Both the position numbers and the translations under genes were made by a program. Below the pieces are notes generated by a model that was given only the letters and a program-made list of their open reading frames with translations, was not told the origin of the DNA and did not search any database. A stretch of DNA of 64,000 nt from Ananas comosus (Eukaryota; Streptophyta; Magnoliopsida; Poales; Bromeliaceae): contig NC_033636.1 in assembly GCF_001540865.1 (NCBI RefSeq), forward strand, positions 7,356,434 to 7,420,433, read 5' to 3'. Below, piece by piece: positions 57,498-64,000 of the stretch. Each line of letters opens with the position of its first letter. Position 1 is the stretch's first letter.

Positions 57498-58218
57498 TAT
57501 GTTAGTAAATTCGCGAATTATTCGCCAATTATTCGCGAATTTGTGAAAAAAATAAATTAAACGGTTGAATTCGTATTTTTCCGAAAAATTCAAGAAAAAC
57601 ATATTTTTTTGGTCAAAAATACTTATTCGCGAATAATTCGTGATGGCCGAATTATTCGGCCAAAAAATCGGCTCGCCGCTCGCGCTCTCGCCCGCGCTCG
57701 GCCCAGCGTTCGTGCTCGCGCCAGCGCTCTGCGCTACCCCTTGCGCCCGCTCTCGCACGTTGCGCCCGCGCCCGAGCTCGTGCTCGCCCCCGCGCTCGCC
57801 AGCCTCGCGGCTCACCCAAAACAGAAAAAAAAGAAAAAAAAAACCCTTTCCAACCAAAACAGAAAAAAAAAAACCTTTCAATCTTAATCTCTTATTTGCT
57901 TATTTATTTATTTATTTTAAGGCATAATAGAGTTTGCTATTTTTTTACTTAATTAGCTTAATTTTATAGCTATTTATTTTTATATTCTTAAGAAATATGA
58001 ATAGTTATACTAATAACATAAATCTTGAGAGAAAAAAAATTTAATTTAATAGCCGAATTTTTGATCCCGAATTTTAATTGGTGAATGTATAATATCTGTA
58101 TAAATCACGTATCCGAATAATTGACGAATCCATTTTTTAGCCGTATTTTTTAACGAATTTAATTATCCAAATTATATTCGAAGCGAACTTTTGCGGAATC
58201 CGAATTAACTAACTATGT
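57498..58218. mobile_element. TIR element rich in 'ttcgcgaattattcg'
   Basis: The left end 'tatgttagtaaattcgcgaa' and the right end (reverse complement 'catagttagttaattcggat') are imperfect inverted repeats. Inside are 'attcgccaattattcgcgaa', 'tattcgcgaataattcgtga' and 'gaataattgacgaatcc' in both orientations. A GC-rich island (57660-57815) with repeated 'gcgctcgcccgcgctcg' lies in the middle and gives spurious open frames. It ends less than 200 bases upstream of the PPR gene start. Confidence 0.5.
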
Positions 58219-58404
58219 TGAAAACACCATATCCACCGTCCATTACGAGAAGTAGCACGAGTTTCAAAGAGGATGGACGGTTGATTCGATAGTCTCACAT
58301 TGGGGGAACAATTCTCATCAAATTGTAGCAGTGGCAATTCGACAAGCAGCTTCGCTTCATTCCGGAGACTCCCTTCGCCCACAGCGCAAACAACGCCGAC
58401 GCCG

Positions 58405-59547
58405 ATGCCGACGATGCCCACCATTCGCTGGAGCGATCCCCCGAGCCCGGCGCAGCTCCACCGCCTCGTCCGCGCCGCCCCCCGCCCCCTCCGCTCCCCG
58501 CGCGCCTACACCGCCGCCCTCGCCGCGCTCGTCGCCCACCGCCGCCTCCCCCTCGCCCGCGCCCTCCTCGCCGAGATGCGCGCCGAGGGCGTCCCCCCCA
58601 CCCCCGCCACCCGCAACGTCCTCATCGGCGCCCTCTGCTCCCACGGCGCCCTCGACGCCGCCCTCCGCGCGCTCCGCCGCGCCCCCGCCCCCGACGCGTG
58701 CTCCTACGGCACCCTCATCGCCGGCCTCTGCCGCCACGGCCGCGTCGCCGAGGCGCGCGCGCTCTTCCGCGAGATGCGCGGGAGCGGCGTCGCCCCCACC
58801 GTCGTCACCTACACCACCCTCCTCCACTGGCTCGGCCGCTCCGGCTCTCTCGACGACGCTCTCGACCTGTTCGACGAAATGCGCCAGAGAGGCGTTGCGC
58901 CGAATGTCATCACGTACAGCTCTCTGATCGACGCACTCTGCAAAGGCGGCCGGTCGGCGAAGGTGATGGAGCTTCTTGATCAAATGGTCAAGGAGCGGTG
59001 CCTGCCGAACGCGATCACGTATAGCTCGGTCGTCGACGGGCTTTGCAAGGAAGGGAGGCTGGGAGAGGCCACAGATGTTTTCGATAGGATGAGGCTGCAG
59101 GGGAAGAAACCGGACGCCGGGTTGTATGGCAAGCTCATCGCAGGGTTGTGCGATTCCGGTCGGGCTAAGGAAGGCGCGAATTACCTGGATGAGATGACAC
59201 TGAGCGGGGTTTCGCCGAACAGAGTGACTTGGAGCCTGCATGTGAGAATCAACAACACGGTGGTGGCGGGGTTGTGCGTGAAAAATGAGCTGGGTCGGGC
59301 TTTTCAGGTGTACCAGAGCATGCGGACTCGAGGAATTTCGATCGAGCCAAAGACTTTCCATCTTCTCGTGGTGTGTTTTTGCAATAAAAGCGATGTAGAC
59401 AAAGCCGCTCGCGTTGTATGTGAAATGCTCGGCGAGAGGTGTATTCCTGATATAGAGACATGGAGTTTTATTGTCCGTCGATTCTGTGGCCGGAGAAAGG
59501 CGAGGGAAGCGGCTGACGATATTTGGAATCAGTTGCTCGCTATTTGA
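58405..59547 (+). CDS. P-class PPR protein, At5g46100-like
   Basis: Pentatricopeptide repeat proteins bind organellar RNA and guide its processing, stability or translation. This intronless frame of 380 residues is a run of about ten 35-residue P-type repeats with no E/DYW editing tail, for example PDACSYGTLIAGLCRHGRVA, APTVVTYTTLLHWLGRSGSL, APNVITYSSLIDALCKGGRS and LPNAITYSSVVDGLCKEGRL. The segment KPDAGLYGKLIAGLCDSG, then SPNRVTWSLHVR and NNTVVAGLC, matches the distinctive corresponding part of Arabidopsis At5g46100. The start MPTMPTIRWSDPPSPAQLHR aligns with that protein's beginning; an in-frame ATG at 58300 would add 35 residues unlike it. It is about 90 residues shorter than the Arabidopsis protein, lacking roughly two N-terminal repeats. 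No clear targeting peptide is visible from the preferred start. Base composition falls from very GC-rich to moderate along the gene, as in many monocot genes. Confidence 0.9.
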   Translation: MPTMPTIRWSDPPSPAQLHRLVRAAPRPLRSPRAYTAALAALVAHRRLPLARALLAEMRAEGVPPTPATRNVLIGALCSHGALDAALRALRRAPAPDACSYGTLIAGLCRHGRVAEARALFREMRGSGVAPTVVTYTTLLHWLGRSGSLDDALDLFDEMRQRGVAPNVITYSSLIDALCKGGRSAKVMELLDQMVKERCLPNAITYSSVVDGLCKEGRLGEATDVFDRMRLQGKKPDAGLYGKLIAGLCDSGRAKEGANYLDEMTLSGVSPNRVTWSLHVRINNTVVAGLCVKNELGRAFQVYQSMRTRGISIEPKTFHLLVVCFCNKSDVDKAARVVCEMLGERCIPDIETWSFIVRRFCGRRKAREAADDIWNQLLAI

Positions 59548-61817
59548 GTGATGATTATTTAACTGTGCGGTTCACAATTTGATACCGTGGATGAATATCG
59601 GTATATATGGTTGCAAAAGGCCAGGACAGTGCTTCAACCTGAAAGAACAAGAAATTCATGTTAGATCAGGTAGAAGTTTTTCGCATCTCTGCATACTTTT
59701 ATACGCCGTTTATACTGCTTATACTTCATCAATCTGTTTTGTTGAGCCCAACCATATTTATCTGCATGATTATTTGTAAAAAGCCTGCAGAGATAATTTC
59801 ATGTTATTAAAAATAGACAAGTTGGACCCAAATCTCACACATTATGCCGTGCATTCTATGCTTAATTCTTTTGTTATGATTTGTATTGATGTTTGCTTCT
59901 TCTTCTTCTTTTTTCCATTTGCGAACTTCCTTAGATATATTCAAGCACCTCTCTTTCCCGGGGCTTCGCAAATCTTATTGGCTATTCGGCCTAGCTTTGC
60001 AGAACTACTATTATAGCAGAGCTATTCAGAGAAATACTAATACGTCTTTTTTTTCATGAAATCTACTCTAGTGTAAATAGAAATTTTAAATTATATGTTC
60101 TACTTTTGAGGCCGGAACACTTATTTTAGCTTCCCACCACAGTAGAAACTCCAGATTACTTGATAGGCAAATGCTTGGTTTCTGGATGCTATGTTAACAC
60201 TGTACTATGGCTCCTAATAAAATGAGGTGTGAGGTGGAAATATTTTAAATGGAAGATAAAGATTAAGAGGGCAAGACTAGTGGGACATGCTTTTTCATTG
60301 CTTGCTTTGTTATATACCATATATTATACCAACTTTTCAGCGGAGCAAAACTAAAAACTGCCCTGCTTACATGTATCTAACATGTCCTTTAATCAAATGT
60401 TCAGCATTTGACAATTTTGTGTGCTATATTTATTTGTGCATTTGCTGTTAATTTTCTAGTTAAGGTTCGAGAGATGGTTATTTCACTCCTGCGGACATCT
60501 ATCTGTATGAACCCTTCGTAGTGTTCTCTGCTGATTTTGGCATCTAGAAAGGTTGCTTCTGCTGCTGTGCTGCTGCTTCTTGATTTTGACCACATTTTAT
60601 CTGCGTTGGTGATGCAGAAATGTTTTATCTGATATTTCTGAGTTGGATATAGGGCCAGTTTGGTATCGCGAACCTGCGGGATGCGGCACATTGTGATGGG
60701 CCAGAAAAGGCCTTTAGCTGAAGCATCTGGGGAGATATTTCCCTGAAGCCAGGAGATACTGCAATAACAATCCCATAACAACGCTCCTGCGTTAGTCGGA
60801 AGTCGGAACAGCAGAAGAGAATTTTGCCAAACTCCTCTGCGCCCAGCAAGCAGGCTACGCGCCACAATGCGTGACATACGCATTCCATGACTAGCCCATA
60901 GAGGGGTGATGGAACTGAGTTTCTTAGGTGGCTGCCGAGGAAGATGAACTGAGATTGAAAATCCTTATCAAACACATTTGCAGAGGGGTTTTGCTTTCGT
61001 GTTTGAAGAAGCCGCTCGAGAAGAACTTCTTGCCAATTCGGCAACAAAAGAGAAAGAAAAGCACACGGATGTGCTCTCGGTTTCTTCGAGCCTCTTGCCA
61101 TGGTGATCTCTTTACTCCTTTATCTACAGCTCGGACTCAAAAGTGGTGATGATTCAGGTGGGGCTTAGCCAATTTTTTCCGTGAAAACTCATGCAAAGCT
61201 CAACTATCCAAGTATAAGCATACGCAGAAAAGGTTTCGGTTTCCTACAATGTTAGATGATCAGTTATTGGATCGGCGTTCTGAGAATGCAGAGTCGCTTC
61301 GAACTTACCAAATAACCGCACATAACGAGCTAAATTTCTGCTTTGTCTATTGCGAAAGGTTCATGTGCGGTGATCAGAAGCTAAAATTTTCCTTCCCTGT
61401 CGACGGAGAACGTTCCTAATTCCACGAGATTCGAGTACCTCGCCTCGACTGTGGAGGTAGCCTTTTCGTGCACTATTCGCACATCAAAGTACATTACTCC
61501 ATCTCCTTTGTGGTCTCTATATATACATGGTCATATCAGTTACATGTGCATTATATGGTTACTTGTAAACGTACTTTCGCAGTTTTAAGCAGGTATTTTT
61601 CAAGTTGAAAAATTATTATTGACTGATCTAACCATGGAGTTTCTTTTATTTTCTTGGTGGTTTGGTTGTATGTTCTTCTTCTTCTCCTTTTCCTTTTTTT
61701 AATTTGTGTGTAATTTTGTAGGAAAATCTTTATAATCTTTTATTAAACTTTTCATTTTAAAACAATTTGGAAATTCATTTTGAGTTTTTGAAAATTTGAA
61801 GCAGAAATTAAATTGTA
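59548..61817. other. 3' region of the PPR gene and intergenic DNA
   Basis: The first few hundred bases are probably PPR 3' UTR. 60640-61150 is less AT-rich, with open frames on both strands (for example 60625-61101 minus) but no motif I recognise. 'gggccagtttggtatcgcga' at 60650-60670 looks like a DNA-transposon end, but I did not find its partner. No gene is supported. Confidence 0.4.
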
Positions 61818-62154
61818 GGGAAAACTTTAACAACCCCCTGTGGTTTCACACTTTTTCATTTTAGTACCCTGTGGTTTAAAGTGTATCAAATTAGTACCCT
61901 GTGGTTTCTCACTTTATCACTTTAGTACCCTGTGGTTTAAACCATAGGGTACTAAAGTGATAAAGTGTGAAACCACAGGGTACTAAAGTGATAAAGTGCA
62001 AAACCACAGGGTACTAACTTGATACACCTTAAACCACAGGGTACTAAAGTGATAAAGTGAAAAACCACATGGTACTAACTTGATACATTTTAAACCACAG
62101 GGTACTAAAGTGAAAAAAATTGAAACCACATGGGAGGTTTTTGAAGTTTTTCTT
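61818..62154. mobile_element. Fold-back 'ccctgtggttt' family, copy 6
   Basis: This is the cleanest copy. The left arm 61818-61938 and right arm 61939-62154 meet at a perfect centre 'accctgtggtttaaaccatagggt'. The arms consist of 'tagtaccctgtggttt' units joined by alternating spacers 'ctcactttatcacttt' and 'aaagtgtatcaaat'. The right arm has more iterations than the left, so units expand or contract. The ends are 'gggaaaactttaacaacccc' and 'ggaggtttttgaagtttttc'. Confidence 0.8.
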
Positions 62155-62624
62155 TAAATTGTAAATGCTGTAAAGAAAAGGATTCGAACAGATATGTGGA
62201 TCGAGACATGTAGAACACCATCCTATAAGCGAGACTGTTCCTCCATATGTGAGATTTTTTGGTAATTACTTTCAGCGATATAATGTCCACGTTCCATCCC
62301 GAGGCCAGGATGGAAGATGGTCAGCTCTCATATGAGTTTCAGTGTAGGTTAAAACCCATACAACCTCTTTCAAAAATATCGAATGAGGCAAACGTGCTAT
62401 AACGGATCAATTCCGTAATATACGGGATACCAGTTAAGGCTCCCAAAATAAAGATAAAATAAAAAAATAAAATAAACCGGGTGCCTAGAACGCGACGTCG
62501 CCTGCCTGGCCCGGCTTATTCTCGTGCTTGTGTTTAGTCGAGACTCGAGAGTATAACTCTCATTTTCTTTCCAATAATTAACATAAGAATGAAGGAGTAT
62601 ATAAATGATAATGATATACTTTTA

Positions 62625-63485
62625 GGTATCATTTGGTTCAGGAATAAGCAAAAAGTAACTATTCGAGAGATAGATATAAATTGAGATATAGGCGGGGATT
62701 AAATCAATTTTGCGTTTGGATGAAAATTGGGTTATTGCTGAGAATAAAAAAATAGTGTTTGACTAGATAAGATAAAATAAAAGGATAGTGTGTTTTTATA
62801 AATAAAAAATAATAATATTATTCTCTTATTATATTTGAATTTGAATTTTTAAATTTTTAAATTTAAAATTTTAACTTTGAAATTTCAAAATTTGAAATTA
62901 ANAGGACTGTCTTGTTTTTGAATAACAAATATTGGAATAGTTTCTTTTTATTTCTGAAATAGTTCACTATTATGGAAAATGAAAGTAAAACTGTGTTTGG
63001 TAATAAAAGTAAAGTTGTGTTTAGTTCGTAATGCCGCTATTCTCAGGTAATTTAAATTACGTTTCGTTAATTTTATGGAATATTAAAGAATAGTTAAAAA
63101 AAAAATGATAGTTGAATTTGACATAAAATTATGATTTAATAAAAATAAATTTTTATTATAATATTTAAGTATAAATAATATGTATTAATATAGTACAATT
63201 AATAATTTTATAATAAAAATAATGTATTATAATATATAACATATTATATTTATATAATTTAGTTTTAATTCAATTTATAATTTTAATTAAGTTTGAATTA
63301 AGCATTAGAATAATACTATTCCACCAAAATGATGGAATAGCAAATCCCTTACTCTTCCGGGATAACCGGCCAGGAATAGCAAGGTTTGATCGGGATAAAA
63401 TATTTCGGTAAAATATTACTCCGTTTGGCGAAATAGCGGGGATAACTTTCGTTATCCCCGCTTATCCCCCGAACCAAACAGGGCT
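62625..63485. mobile_element. Tourist-like element, 0.86 kb, with an N
   Basis: The ends are GGTATCATTTGGTTCAGGAA and, reverse-complemented, AGCCCTGTTTGGTTCGGGGG, both continuing into 'ataag'. TTA lies at 62622-62624 and 63486-63488. The interior is AT-rich with 'aaatttgaaatt' motifs like those in 14500-15010, and an N at 62902. There is no transposase. Confidence 0.6.
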
Positions 63486-63488
63486 TTA

Positions 63489-64000
63489 ATTTCTAACATG
63501 GGACTAATCGTCACGCATGGAAACCTTGGAAACCTTAGTACGGGCTCCTCATATAAAATCCATGAAATATTAGGCTGCTCAGGAAACCCATGAAACTTTG
63601 AATCACTAAAAAAAACCAATTAAATCTAACAATTTTAAACTCACTAAGTTAATTTGGATGTTGAGATGCCTAATTTTAATGTACACAATTGTCTCCCTTT
63701 TTACTTTTCCTGGTTCAGTATAATTCTTGAACCTGTATTTGATTTACGGATTTTTTTTTTCAAGTACAGCAATCAGCTATTTCTTTTTTTCTTTCTTTTT
63801 TTTTTTTCAAATCCTGCACTATATGTAATGAATCTACAATTTTAAATAAAAGCTATTAAAAAACACAGTTTGAAAATGGTATAGTATATATTCAATTATT
63901 TTGGCACAAAAAATAAAAATAAAAATAAAACTAACAGAAAAATAAGTTGAAGATAATTTAATAAAATTTTTCAATGCGTTCACCAGGCAGATTTATTTTA
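63489..64000. other. Window end, nothing recognised
   Basis: AT-rich DNA with poly-T and short 'aaataaaaat' runs. No gene or bounded repeat was found before the window ends. Confidence 0.5.

Noticed and set aside
58357..59361. 334-residue open frame antisense to the PPR gene
   Set aside because: It is a shadow of a very GC-rich coding strand; composition is Gly/Ala/Glu-rich without motifs, while the plus strand has clear PPR repeats.
60401..61101. Overlapping minus-strand open frames (160 and 158 residues)
   Set aside because: No conserved domain, no sensible start context, and neither frame is better than the other; likely chance in a less AT-rich stretch.
1..64000. CRISPR arrays, operons, bacterial or viral gene clusters
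   Set aside because: The tandem and inverted repeats have no spaced direct-repeat structure, and all recognised genes are intron-bearing or single plant nuclear genes.

Overview
This is nuclear DNA from a flowering plant, very probably a monocot. The genes have GC-rich 5' ends against AT-rich surroundings, the genes have plant intron structure, and the intergenic DNA is packed with small DNA transposons of kinds common in monocots. The species cannot be fixed from the window; a Poales genome such as pineapple is a guess only. There are five convincing protein genes and one damaged or unusual gene. The rest is transposon-derived, simple repeat, or unrecognised.

Layout. 1-6 kb: AT-rich DNA with Mutator-type and fold-back miniature elements. 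6.0-11.9 kb (minus): a complete five-exon Di19 zinc-finger gene whose third intron has all the marks of a minor-spliceosome AT-AC intron. 12-20.3 kb: transposon-rich, with two Tourist-like elements (one nested in a hAT-like element) and a 2.6-kb giant inverted repeat flanked by two copies of a smaller fold-back family. 20.7-25.7 kb (plus): a two-exon OB-fold single-stranded-DNA-binding gene (SOSS-B/hSSB1-like, At4g28440 type) with a 4.6-kb intron. 27.3-27.8 kb (minus): a single-exon secreted Asn/Gly-rich protein whose TATA box lies against a transposon edge. 34.2-45.1 kb (minus): an 18-exon homeobox-DDT chromatin-remodelling subunit (RLT1/RLT2 type), with one N in the homeodomain that must hide missing bases.

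46.4-50 kb: a Tourist element, a SINE, and a fold-back element split by a 2.37-kb solo LTR with a 5-bp target duplication. 50.0-54.1 kb: an unfamiliar locus with tandem duplications at several scales around a reading frame that resembles a double-stranded-RNA-binding domain followed by a helical tail; an in-frame TAG interrupts it. 55.5-56.3 kb: a probable non-autonomous Helitron. 58.4-59.5 kb (plus): an intronless P-class PPR gene matching At5g46100. 59.5-64 kb: gene-poor, with one more fold-back copy and a Tourist-like element.

The genes do not form a pathway. They are separate loci: stress-related transcription (Di19), genome maintenance (SOSS-B-like), nucleosome spacing (RLT), organelle RNA processing (PPR) and a cell-wall or secreted protein. 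Exon boundaries were derived by hand from splice signals and frame continuity. All frames close except where noted.
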